NCBI GenBank assembly: GCA_943370145.1
Contig: CALRPY020000012.1
Location: 1-64,000, forward strand
Direction: 5' to 3'
Length of the DNA stretch: 64,000 bases
Origin: Ga0077536 sp943370145
GTDB lineage: Bacteria; Pseudomonadota; Gammaproteobacteria; Ga0077536
Numbering within the stretch: the first letter of the stretch is position 1; every line of letters begins with the position of its first letter. The notes under the pieces were generated by a model that saw only the letters and a program-made list of their open reading frames with translations, was not told the origin of the DNA and made no database searches. Made by a program: the position numbers and the translations under genes. Shown piece after piece: positions 1 to 7,445 of the stretch.

Positions 1-2
1 AC

Positions 3-98
3 CGCTGCCCACAATGAGAGATATTCTCCGCGATGCTCCTGCACCAGGCGCACGGCGCGTTCACGGACTTCAGGCGAATACTTGTTCAGTTTATTCAT
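3..98 (-). CDS. IS3-family transposase OrfA, N-terminal fragment (runs off the left edge)
   Basis: The minus strand opens with ATG at 96-98 and encodes 32 residues starting MNKLNKYSPEVRERAVRLV, the helix-turn-helix N-terminus typical of IS3-family OrfA proteins. OrfA binds the element ends and makes the OrfAB transposase with OrfB by frameshifting. The rest of OrfA and all of OrfB lie beyond position 1. It is too short for most ORF callers because it is cut by the window edge. It reads away from the integrase, as expected for the left end of an IS3 element ending at 148. Family assignment is from recalled sequence character, not a search. Confidence 0.8.
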   Translation of the reverse strand, partial: MNKLNKYSPEVRERAVRLVQEHRGEYLSLWAA

Positions 99-129
99 GG
101 CTCCATCTTCTCAGGTGTTGGAGCCTCCT

Positions 130-148
130 CAAAACACGGGGCGGTTCA
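130..148 (-). repeat. Terminal inverted repeat of the IS3-family element
   Basis: On the minus strand the element begins TGAACCGCCCCGTGTTTTG at 148 and reads towards OrfA. TGAACCGCCCCG is a common end of IS3-family elements, and it lies about 50 bp upstream of the OrfA start. The outermost TGA (146-148) is also the stop codon of the interrupted integrase. The opposite end and any target duplication are outside the window. Confidence 0.7.
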
Positions 149-838
149 GTGCAGCGCGACCTTGAATTGGCGGCGGATGTTGGACTTCAGCGCGGCGTCC
201 AGGAACACGCAGATTTCGTCCGGTGACAGGGCGCGGTCCCGCGAGCGGGCCTTGTGCACGTGGCGCATCGGGAGCGCGAGCACGGGGTTCATGGGGGCGA
301 GGCCTGTGGTGACTGCGTAGTCGAACATCCGTTTGAGCAGGCCGCGAATGACACCGGCGGCGGCGTCGAAGCCTTCGTTCTTCTTGCGCCAGATGATGGT
401 GCGCACGTCGTCGGTGGTGACGTCGCGCACGCGCTTGTTCCCGATGGCCGGGCGGATCGACTTCTCGAAGTAGCGGTGGAGGTCGGTCGTGTTCTTCCTT
501 TCCTTGTCGGCCACCTCGCGGAAGAAACGCTCGGCAAATTGCTCGACGGTGGTTTCGCTGCTCGCCGCGATTTTGGCCAGGCGCTTCTGTGTAGCCGGTG
601 ACTGGCCGAGGGCGACCATGGTCTCGCGCTTGTCGCGCTCGATGCGCGCCTGCTTCAACGACAACGCCGGGTAGCGGCCGAGCGTCACGCGCTCGGCCTT
701 GCCGTTCAGGCGGTAGCGGTAATGCCAGAGCATGCCGCCGGTGGGAAAGATCTCGAGCACGAGCCCGCGATCATCGGCCTTGCTGTATCTCGTGGCCTTC
801 GGTTTCAGCGCGCGGATGGCGGTGTCGGTGAGCGGCAT
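146..838 (-). pseudogene. Truncated P4/SGI1-type tyrosine integrase (DUF4102 arm-binding domain)
   Basis: The 230-residue product has the DUF4102 arm-binding N-terminus (residues about 3-90, with DRGLVLEIFPTGG and LGRYPALSLKQAR) and the SAM-like core-binding domain (about 95-190). It ends at RQFKVALH, where the catalytic domain should begin, so the R-H-R-Y active site is absent. Full-length relatives are about 400 residues. The TGA stop is the first three bases of the IS3-family inverted repeat, so the truncation is an insertion event. The gene lies about 180 bp beyond the mnmE stop, in the same direction as mnmE. This is the arrangement of islands such as SGI1, which integrate at the 3' end of mnmE (trmE/thdF). 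It is probably inactive unless the IS excises. Confidence 0.85.
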
Positions 839-849
839 CGGCGGACCTT

Positions 850-909
850 TGTGTACACATGGAGATTTCTCCCCATGTTAGCAGTCATGTGTACACACGT
901 GTGTACACG
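850..909. promoter_or_regulatory. Three TGTGTACAC palindromic repeats upstream of the integrase
   Basis: The palindrome TGTGTACACA occurs at 850-859 and 888-897, and a third copy differing only in its last base lies at 900-909. The nearest copy is 11 bp upstream of the integrase start. Repeats of this kind near an integrase are usually operator sites or arm-type/Xis binding sites, but I cannot tell which from sequence. The second and third copies are only 2 bp apart. Confidence 0.55.
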
Positions 910-1021
910 AATCGGTCTGGCTGCTGTCGGTCGCTCGCGGTACTGAATGGAACGAAAATGCGGGGAAAAGTGGGATTTTATGCTGACTGCCGGCAGCTAC
1001 CGGACGTTCGCGGAACCTGAC

Positions 1022-1039
1022 CTATTTGCCGATGCAGAA
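1022..1039 (-). other. Candidate island attachment site at the 3' end of mnmE
   Basis: The last 18 bases of mnmE on the minus strand, TTCTGCATCGGCAAATAG, encode FCIGK-stop. The 3' end of mnmE is the known integration site of SGI1-type islands, whose attachment core lies at this position. An integrase of the right family starts about 180 bp further on. A second copy marking the other island end would lie left of position 1 and cannot be seen. Confidence 0.5.
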
Positions 1040-2362
1040 CTTCGAAAATATATCGCCCAGCAGATCTTCAGTCGTATACACGCCCGTCAATTCCTCGAGC
1101 TCACGCTGCGCGATGGCGAGCTGTTCGGCGGCGAGTTCGAGCATGCCCGAGTTCAACTCCTCCCCGGCCGCGTCGACTGCCGCTGCGGCGCTTTCCAGCG
1201 CGTGGACGTGGCGCGCGCGGGCAATGTAGGGCGCTTCCATCGCTTCGGTGGCACCGCTCAGTTCGAGGATGGCGGCGCGCAGGTCTTCGAGGCCCTCGCC
1301 GCTGCGCGCGCAGATAGCGATGGTGTCGGGTGACTGCGCGCCCGCAGGCGTCTTCATCAGGTCGCACTTGTTCAGGACCGTCAGCACGGGCACTGCACTG
1401 CCGGTCACGCGCCGCAGTTCTTCGGCGAGGCCTTCGTCCGCGACATCCGGTGCGCGCAGGTGCAGGGCGAGATCGCACTGCGCGAGACGACGCCACGCGC
1501 GCTCGACGCCTTCGCGCTCGACGGGGTCGTCGGTGTCGCGCAGGCCGGCGGTGTCATGCAGGCGCACCGCAAGACCGGCGATGTCGAGGTCGACGCTCAG
1601 GACATCCCGCGTGGTCCCCGGGATCGAGGTGACGATTGCGCGGTCTTCGCCGCACAGGCGGTTCAGCAAGGTCGACTTGCCGCAGTTGGGGCGGCCGACG
1701 ATGGCGACGTCCAGCCCCTGTGCGAGGCGCGCGCCGCGGCGGGCGTCGCGGAGCGTGTCGGCGAGGTGTTCGCGCAGCGCGGCCAGCTGGGCGGCGCTAT
1801 GGGCCTCTGTTTCGGTGCTCGGCACGTCGTCGCCGAAATCGATCACGGCCTCGAACTGCACGCGCAGCGCACGCAGCGCGTCGGCCAGTTGTTCGATGTG
1901 AGTGGAGAAGATTCCCGCACAGGCATTGACCGCGGCGCGGGCCGCCTGGGCCGATGCGCTGTCGATGATGGACGCGACCGCTTCGGCCTGCACCAGATCC
2001 ATGCGCCCATTGAGGAAGGCACGCTCGGTGAATTCGCCGGGGCGTGCGGCGCGCGCGCCGCGCCGGTAGAGCGTCCCGAGCAGCTCGCGCAGCAGCGGCA
2101 GGCTGCCATGCAACTGGAACTCGACGAGATCCTCGCCGGTGTAGGACGCGGGCCCCGGAAAAAAGAGGCAGAGGCCGCGGTCGATCACGGCGCCATGCAA
2201 GTCGCGAAAAGCGGTGTAGGTGGCGTGGCGCGGCGCGGGGCTGGCACCGGTGAGTTCGAGCGCAAGATCGCGCGCCGCCGGGCCGGAGACACGCACGATG
2301 CCGATCGCGCCGCGGCCCGGCGCGGAGGAGATGGCCGCTATCGTGTCGCGATCGTGGCCCAC
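1022..2362 (-). CDS. mnmE: tRNA modification GTPase MnmE
   Basis: MnmE works with MnmG to install the cmnm5 group on uridine 34 of tRNAs that read NNA/NNG codons. The 446-residue product has the usual family length: an N-terminal formyl-THF-binding domain (about 1-120), a helical domain, and an inserted G domain with P-loop GRPNCGKS at 223-230, the G2/G3 region PGTTRDV and DTAG at 270-273, and NKCD. It ends with the invariant C-(I/V)-G-K, whose Cys is required for activity. The start follows the expected ...TIAAISSAPGRGAIGIVRVSG N-terminal pattern. It is 19 bp downstream of yidC, in the conserved rpmH-rnpA-yidC-mnmE order. Confidence 0.97.
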   Translation of the reverse strand: MGHDRDTIAAISSAPGRGAIGIVRVSGPAARDLALELTGASPAPRHATYTAFRDLHGAVIDRGLCLFFPGPASYTGEDLVEFQLHGSLPLLRELLGTLYRRGARAARPGEFTERAFLNGRMDLVQAEAVASIIDSASAQAARAAVNACAGIFSTHIEQLADALRALRVQFEAVIDFGDDVPSTETEAHSAAQLAALREHLADTLRDARRGARLAQGLDVAIVGRPNCGKSTLLNRLCGEDRAIVTSIPGTTRDVLSVDLDIAGLAVRLHDTAGLRDTDDPVEREGVERAWRRLAQCDLALHLRAPDVADEGLAEELRRVTGSAVPVLTVLNKCDLMKTPAGAQSPDTIAICARSGEGLEDLRAAILELSGATEAMEAPYIARARHVHALESAAAAVDAAGEELNSGMLELAAEQLAIAQRELEELTGVYTTEDLLGDIFSKFCIGK

Positions 2363-2381
2363 GTCGTGGCGCAGCGCGGGC

Positions 2382-4019
2382 TCACGCGGCGGCTTCGATT
2401 TGCTTCGTGACGTACCACTGCTGCGCCATCGACAGCACGTTGTTCACGAACCAGTAGAGCACGAGGCCCGCCGGGAAGAATGCGAAGAACACGCCGAAGG
2501 CGAGCGGCATGATCTGCATGACCTTGGCCTGGATCGGGTCGAGGGGCGCGGGATTCATCCTGGTCTGCGCCCACATGCTCGCCGTCATCAGGACAGGCAG
2601 CATGAAGTACGGATCCTTGATCGACAGATCCTTGATCCACAGCATGAACGGCGCCTGGCGCAGCTCGACGCTTTCGAGCAGCACCCAGTACAGCGCAATG
2701 AACACCGGGATCTGGACGAGAATGGGGAGGCAGCCACCGAGCGGATTGATCTTCTCCTGCTTGTAGAGGTCCATCATCGCCTGGTTCATCTTCGCCCGGT
2801 CGTCGCCGAAACGTTCCTTCAGGGCGACGAGCCTCGGCTGCACCTTGCGCATCCGTGCCATGGAACGGTAGCCGGCCGCGGACAGCGGGAAGAACATCAG
2901 CTTGACCGACAGCGTGAGCAGGATGATCGCGATGCCCCAGTTGCCGAACAGGGCATGGATTTTTTCGAGCAGCCAGAAAAGGCCCTTGGCGATGAACCAG
3001 AGCACCCCGTAGTCAACCGTGAGTTCCAGGCCAGGTGCAACGCCCGGCAGCACGTCCTGGATTTTGGGACCGGCATACAGGCGCGAGGCGATGGTGCGCG
3101 TTTCACCCGCCGGCACCGCGACTTCGGGGCCGTAGTAACCGACGACGAAGCGACCTTCGCCAACCGCTGTCGAATAATAGTGCTGGCTGACGTCCGCCGC
3201 CGGAATGATGGCGGCAACGAAATAGTGCTCCACCAGCGCGGTCCAGCCGCCGATCGCGTCACGCGCGATCGGTTCCTCGGCGAGATCGTCGAAGGTGAAT
3301 TTCTCGTACTTCTTCTCCGGGCTCGAAAAGGCCGCGCCGGTGAAGGTGGGCGTGGTCATCGAGCGCTTGGTCTGCGGTTGCAGGCGCTGCAGCTGGTCGT
3401 ACGGATGTGCCTTCCACTCGGCGCTCGAGGCATTGCGTATTTCGAACGCCTGGCCGATTTCGTAACTTCCACGCTTGAAAGTGAAACGGCGGGTGACTTC
3501 CACACCGTCCGGTGAACGCCAGGTGAGGGCGACGTCGAGCTGGTCCTGGCCATCGAGCAGCTCGTAGCGCTGGGCACTGGCGCTGTATTGCGCGTAGTGA
3601 TCGGGACTCGCGCTGGCCGCTTTCAAGCCGCTCTGTCCGAGCATCACGCGCTGCTCGTCGTTCGCCAGCAGGGTGAAAAGGGCCGAGTCCTTGTCGAGGC
3701 TCAGCGGATAATGTTTCAGTTCGAGCCGCTCGAGCACGGCGCCGGTCGGATTGATTTCGACGTGGAAGAGATCCGTCTCGACGATGATCGGTTCGCTGGG
3801 CGCTGGCGCGGCCGAGGCCTGGGCAGGCACGGGCGCGGCGCCCGCCGTTGGCAGATCGGGCTTTGCAGCGGTGGGTGCCGGGATATCGCTGGGGCCCGTT
3901 TCCGCGGTGGCGGCCGTGGTGGCGGGCGCCGGGGTGGCGTAATCACGCTGCCATTCTTCCCACAGCAGCAGCGCAATGAAACTCAACAGGATGACGAGGA
4001 CGAGGCGGATGTTTTCCAT
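2382..4019 (-). CDS. yidC: Membrane protein insertase YidC
   Basis: YidC inserts and folds inner-membrane proteins, alone or with SecYEG. The 545-residue product is close to the E. coli length. It has an N-terminal transmembrane anchor (about residues 4-20), a Pro/Ala-rich linker, a large periplasmic domain (about 60-330), and the conserved C-terminal five-helix insertase core (about 350-535) with GCLPILVQIPVFIALY. It lies between rnpA and mnmE. The yidD gene usually found between rnpA and yidC is absent here: the two are only 15 bp apart. Confidence 0.97.
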   Translation of the reverse strand: MENIRLVLVILLSFIALLLWEEWQRDYATPAPATTAATAETGPSDIPAPTAAKPDLPTAGAAPVPAQASAAPAPSEPIIVETDLFHVEINPTGAVLERLELKHYPLSLDKDSALFTLLANDEQRVMLGQSGLKAASASPDHYAQYSASAQRYELLDGQDQLDVALTWRSPDGVEVTRRFTFKRGSYEIGQAFEIRNASSAEWKAHPYDQLQRLQPQTKRSMTTPTFTGAAFSSPEKKYEKFTFDDLAEEPIARDAIGGWTALVEHYFVAAIIPAADVSQHYYSTAVGEGRFVVGYYGPEVAVPAGETRTIASRLYAGPKIQDVLPGVAPGLELTVDYGVLWFIAKGLFWLLEKIHALFGNWGIAIILLTLSVKLMFFPLSAAGYRSMARMRKVQPRLVALKERFGDDRAKMNQAMMDLYKQEKINPLGGCLPILVQIPVFIALYWVLLESVELRQAPFMLWIKDLSIKDPYFMLPVLMTASMWAQTRMNPAPLDPIQAKVMQIMPLAFGVFFAFFPAGLVLYWFVNNVLSMAQQWYVTKQIEAAA

Positions 4020-4034
4020 TGTGCGTTCTTTGCT

Positions 4035-4406
4035 TCAGCCCTGTGGAGTGGCGGCATTGCGCTCGATGAATACGCTCAGGGTGGGCCAGCGACGCGCGAG
4101 CACTTGACGAAGCTTGTCGTCGCTTGCGGTGGTGGCCGCGGCTTTCGCGAGTATCACGAGATCGATGGGCAGTTCGCGGATCGGTGACTGGCGAAAGCTT
4201 TCACGGAGCAGTCGTTTCAACCGGTTCCGCTCGACCGCGAGCTTCGCGTTGCGCTTGCTCACGGCGATGCCCAGCCGGGCAAAACCCAGCACGTTCGGGC
4301 GCGCGATGACGGTGAAGTACTGATCTGATGCGCGCGTGCCGGCTTTGAAGACGCCGTCGAAATCGGCCGCCGAGCGGAGCCGGTGCTCGCGCTCGAACGG
4401 GTACAG
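4035..4406 (-). CDS. rnpA: Ribonuclease P protein component
   Basis: RnpA is the protein cofactor of RNase P, which matures tRNA 5' ends. The frame shows the family hallmarks LRSAADFDGVF, ARLGIAVSKRNAKLAVERNR and KRLLRESFR. A GTG at 4292 would give only 85 residues and drop the first beta strand and the F-x-x-V-F motif, so the true start lies upstream. Conserved coding begins with LYPFEREHRLRS. The only plausible initiator there is a CTG at 4404-4406, 5 bp after the rpmH stop (an in-frame CTG at 4413-4415 overlaps rpmH). That gives about 123 residues. No ATG, GTG or TTG is available in this stretch, so the exact start is uncertain. Confidence 0.85.
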   Translation of the reverse strand: MYPFEREHRLRSAADFDGVFKAGTRASDQYFTVIARPNVLGFARLGIAVSKRNAKLAVERNRLKRLLRESFRQSPIRELPIDLVILAKAAATTASDDKLRQVLARRWPTLSVFIERNAATPQG

Positions 4407-4411
4407 TCTGC

Positions 4412-4549
4412 TCAGACCTGGGTGAGGCGCTTGCGCCCCTTGGCCCGCCGGGCTTTCAGGACGAGGCGGCCGCCGCGGGTCTTGATACGGGCGCGAAAAC
4501 CGTGGGTACGTGCGCGCTTGAGGCGGCTGGGCTGATAGGTACGTTTCAT
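4412..4549 (-). CDS. rpmH: 50S ribosomal protein L34
   Basis: This is the small, very basic large-subunit protein L34: 45 residues starting MKRTYQPS and ending GRKRLTQV. The middle (RARIKTRGGRLVLKARRAKG) differs slightly from the usual FRARM-T-GR core but keeps all key basic positions. I chose the ATG at 4547-4549 because L34 proteins begin MKRT(Y/F)QPS; a longer frame to 4657 is not supported. It heads the rpmH-rnpA-yidC-mnmE operon and is divergent from dnaA. Confidence 0.96.
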   Translation of the reverse strand: MKRTYQPSRLKRARTHGFRARIKTRGGRLVLKARRAKGRKRLTQV

Positions 4550-4700
4550 GTTGGCTCTACTCGTTTTTCTGAACGGGCGGTGGTTCAAATCGCGGCGGTC
4601 GGAAGGCCGACCCGCAGCAGGCGCGACATAGTACGGGCAGAGCAGAAAATCTGTCAATCAAAACAATATGATGGTCCTGTCTTCTTTCGCGCTTTCGTGC

Positions 4701-4709
4701 TGTGGATAA
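4701..4709 (-). promoter_or_regulatory. Perfect DnaA box upstream of dnaA
   Basis: TGTGGATAA is the complement of the consensus box TTATCCACA. It lies 72 bp before the dnaA start in the rpmH/dnaA intergenic region (4550-4780), next to an A/T-rich stretch at about 4651-4680. It suggests DnaA autoregulation or a second part of the origin. Confidence 0.7.
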
Positions 4710-4780
4710 GTCGCAGGTCGGGGTATACACTTCGACGCCTTGATCGCGGCGCCCACCGCTTCCGACATAAAAAAACGACC

Positions 4781-6136
4781 ATGACCGATTTCTGGCGACG
4801 CTGCCGGGAGCGCCTCGAGCAGGAGCTCACCCCGCAGCAATTCAACACCTGGATTCGACCGCTGACGGCCTGCGAGGCCGGTGAAGCACTCGAGATCCGC
4901 GCGCCCAACCGGTTCGTGCTCGACTGGATTCGCGACAAGTACGGCGAACGGATCAACGGGCTGGTCAGTGAACTGTCGGAAGGGCGGCTGACGGAAGTGT
5001 TGCTTGTGGTGGGCGCGGCCTCGGTCGCGCCGCCAGATCCTGTCGCGCGCAGCGAGCCGCAGCCCAGGGAGCAACCGGAAGAGCGGAATACCTACATGCC
5101 GAAGGGAAAGTTCACGCGCACCGTGCGCGCGGACTTCACGTTCGAGAACTTCGTGCAGGGCAAATCCAACCAGCTCGCGCGGGCGGCCTCGATTCAAGTT
5201 GCTGAAAATTCTGGCAAGTCCTACAACCCGCTCTTCATCTGCGGGGGGGTCGGACTCGGCAAGACGCATCTCATGCATGCGATCGGCAATCACCTGATCA
5301 CGCAGCGGCCTGGCGCCCGGGTCGTGTATCTGCACTCGGAGCGTTTCGTGGCGGACATGGTGAAAGCCCTGCAGCACAACACGATCAATGAGTTCAAGAA
5401 ATTCTATCGCTCAGTTGACGCGCTGCTGATCGACGACATCCAGTTTTTCGCTGGAAAAGAACGTTCACAGGAAGAATTGTTTCATACTTTCAACGCATTG
5501 CTTGAGAGTCAGCAACAAATCGTACTGACCTGCGACCGTTACCCGAAGGAAGTGTCGGGGGTGGAGGAGCGGCTGAAGTCGCGTTTCAGCTGGGGACTGA
5601 CGGTGGCCATCGAACCGCCGGAGCTTGAAACGCGCGTCGCGATTCTCAAAACGAAGGCGACCGGGTCCCCGATCAACCTGCCCGATGAAGTTGCCTTCTT
5701 CATTGCGAAGCGTTTCAAGTCGAACGTGCGCGAGCTGGAGGGGGCGCTGCACCGGGTGGTCGCAAAGTCGAACTTCGCTGCGCAGCGCGACATTACCCTT
5801 GATTTTGCACGGGAAGCGCTCAAGGACCTGCTGGCCTTGCAGGACAAGATGGTCAGCATCGAGAACATCCAGAAGACCGTCGCCGAGTACTACAAGATGC
5901 GGGTGTCGGACCTGCTCTCGAAGCGGCGGAATCGCTCGGTGGCGCGTCCGAGGCAAGTGGCGATGGCGCTGTCGAAGGAACTCACGAGCCACAGCCTGCC
6001 TGAAATCGGGGAAGCTTTCGGTGGCCGTGACCATACGACGGTCATCCATGCCTGCCGCAAAATCGCTGAGCTGAGGCGTGAAGAAGATCGGATTAACGAG
6101 GATTACGTTAATCTTGAAAGGATCTTGACGAGTTGA
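4781..6136 (+). CDS. dnaA: Chromosomal replication initiator DnaA
   Basis: DnaA binds DnaA boxes and melts oriC. I chose the start at ATG 4781, which gives MTDFWRRCRERLEQELTPQQF, the family N-terminus, and 451 residues; an upstream in-frame extension is not conserved. Domain I is at about 1-80, followed by a short linker. The AAA+ domain has Walker A GGVGLGKT at 155-162 and Walker B LLIDDIQF. The C-terminal helix-turn-helix carries the signature GGRDHTTVIHACRKI. It is followed by dnaN, recF and gyrB on the same strand. Confidence 0.98.
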   Translation: MTDFWRRCRERLEQELTPQQFNTWIRPLTACEAGEALEIRAPNRFVLDWIRDKYGERINGLVSELSEGRLTEVLLVVGAASVAPPDPVARSEPQPREQPEERNTYMPKGKFTRTVRADFTFENFVQGKSNQLARAASIQVAENSGKSYNPLFICGGVGLGKTHLMHAIGNHLITQRPGARVVYLHSERFVADMVKALQHNTINEFKKFYRSVDALLIDDIQFFAGKERSQEELFHTFNALLESQQQIVLTCDRYPKEVSGVEERLKSRFSWGLTVAIEPPELETRVAILKTKATGSPINLPDEVAFFIAKRFKSNVRELEGALHRVVAKSNFAAQRDITLDFAREALKDLLALQDKMVSIENIQKTVAEYYKMRVSDLLSKRRNRSVARPRQVAMALSKELTSHSLPEIGEAFGGRDHTTVIHACRKIAELRREEDRINEDYVNLERILTS

Positions 6137-6329
6137 TGCCATTCCTGTGGATAACTTGGCAGGCAATTCCGACGGGCGTTTTTATCCACCGGTTCGCGGT
6201 GGATTGCAGGCCGGTTGCGGACAGTTCCGCACAGGCTTTGTTTTGATTCAAGCAATTGATTAAAAAAGACTTTATAAAAGAGTCCACAGGCCTGAGGGGC
6301 CGTAACAACCATTACTGGGATATATATTC
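6137..6329. other. oriC: Probable replication origin (oriC) between dnaA and dnaN
   Basis: The 193-bp gap holds a perfect DnaA box (TGTGGATAA, 6146-6154), a one-mismatch box TTATCCACC at 6182-6190, a short dyad TCCACC/GGTGGA (6185-6203), and a marked A/T-rich stretch at about 6238-6290 that could be the unwinding element. Everything around it is GC-rich. With the 4701 box upstream of dnaA, this fits a gammaproteobacterial origin. The dnaN promoter must also be here. Confidence 0.65.
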
Positions 6330-7430
6330 ATGCAAATAAAATTAACCCGCGAAACGTTGTTACCCGCTCTCCAGGCCGTCACGAACGTCGTCGAACGGCG
6401 TCAGACCCTGCCAATCCTGAGCAATGTTCTGATGACCGCGGAAGACGGTCGTCTGAATCTGCTGGGCACGGACATGGAAGTCGAAGTGACGGTGAACTGC
6501 GAGGCCAGCATCGGCAAGGAAGGAACCACCACGGTGCCTGCCCGCAAGCTGCTCGACATCTGCCGCAGCTTGCCGCCTGAAGCGGCGATCCAGCTCGAGA
6601 CAGGTGCGGCGAAGGTCAAGATTCAGTCGGGTCGCAGTCGTTTCATGCTCGCCACGCTCCCGCCGTCCGAGTTCCCGAGCGTGGGCAGCCTCGATACCGC
6701 GACGGAATTCACGATGGGCGTGGCCGATTTGCGCGATCTGATTGGCAACACGCAGTTCGCAATGGCTCACCAGGATGTCCGCTATTACCTCAACGGCCTG
6801 CTGCTCGAACTGTCCCCCAACGCCGTGCGTGCAGTCGCCACGGATGGGCATCGCCTCGCGGTTTGCGACAGGGAGTTGAATACGGGTGTTGCTGTGCAGC
6901 AGCAAATCATTGTGCCGCGCAAGGGCGTGACGGAACTCGTGCGCATGCTTGCCCACCTCGACGGTGAGGTGAGCGTCGGGGTGGGGCAGAACCACATGCG
7001 CGTGTCCACCGCCGGGCAGTCGATCACGACCAAGCTCATAGACGGCAAGTTCCCCGACTACGAGCGCGTGATTCCGAAGGAAGGCGAGAAACTGGTCACC
7101 GCGGACCGCGAAGCGCTGAAAGCCGCTTTCAGCCGCACCTCAATCCTGTCCAACGAAAAGTTTCGCGGCGTTCGAATCACGCTGACGAAGGGGCTGTTGA
7201 AAGCCGCTGCCCATAATCCTGAACAGGAAGAGGCGGAAGAGGACATCGAGGTCGACTACTCGCACGATGATCTCGAGATCGGCTTCAACGTTTCCTACCT
7301 GCTCGACGTGTTGGGCGTGCTCAAGTCCCAGAGCGTACGGATGGAACTGAGCGATTCGAACAGCAGTTGCGTCCTCTATGCCCCGGAGGACATGCGCGCC
7401 CGTTACGTCGTGATGCCGATGCGGCTCTGA
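6330..7430 (+). CDS. dnaN: DNA polymerase III beta subunit (sliding clamp)
   Basis: The dimeric clamp tethers polymerase III to DNA. The 366-residue product matches the family length and shows the three repeated clamp domains. It starts MQIKLTRETLLPALQAVTNVVERR and ends with the canonical MPMRL motif that forms part of the partner-binding pocket. The internal TKLIDGKFPDYERVIP motif is conserved. recF follows 15 bp downstream, in the standard order. Confidence 0.98.
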   Translation: MQIKLTRETLLPALQAVTNVVERRQTLPILSNVLMTAEDGRLNLLGTDMEVEVTVNCEASIGKEGTTTVPARKLLDICRSLPPEAAIQLETGAAKVKIQSGRSRFMLATLPPSEFPSVGSLDTATEFTMGVADLRDLIGNTQFAMAHQDVRYYLNGLLLELSPNAVRAVATDGHRLAVCDRELNTGVAVQQQIIVPRKGVTELVRMLAHLDGEVSVGVGQNHMRVSTAGQSITTKLIDGKFPDYERVIPKEGEKLVTADREALKAAFSRTSILSNEKFRGVRITLTKGLLKAAAHNPEQEEAEEDIEVDYSHDDLEIGFNVSYLLDVLGVLKSQSVRMELSDSNSSCVLYAPEDMRARYVVMPMRL

Positions 7431-7445
7431 GCCGCACGCCCGGGA

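Noticed and set aside
850..1021. A tRNA gene as the island attachment site
   Set aside because: No cloverleaf-like sequence is visible; the mnmE 3' end explains the integrase position better.
2220..3515. A 431-codon open frame antisense to mnmE and yidC
   Set aside because: It is the mirror of two clearly conserved genes. Long antisense frames are common at this GC content, and the translation is rich in Arg, His and Glu with no motif.
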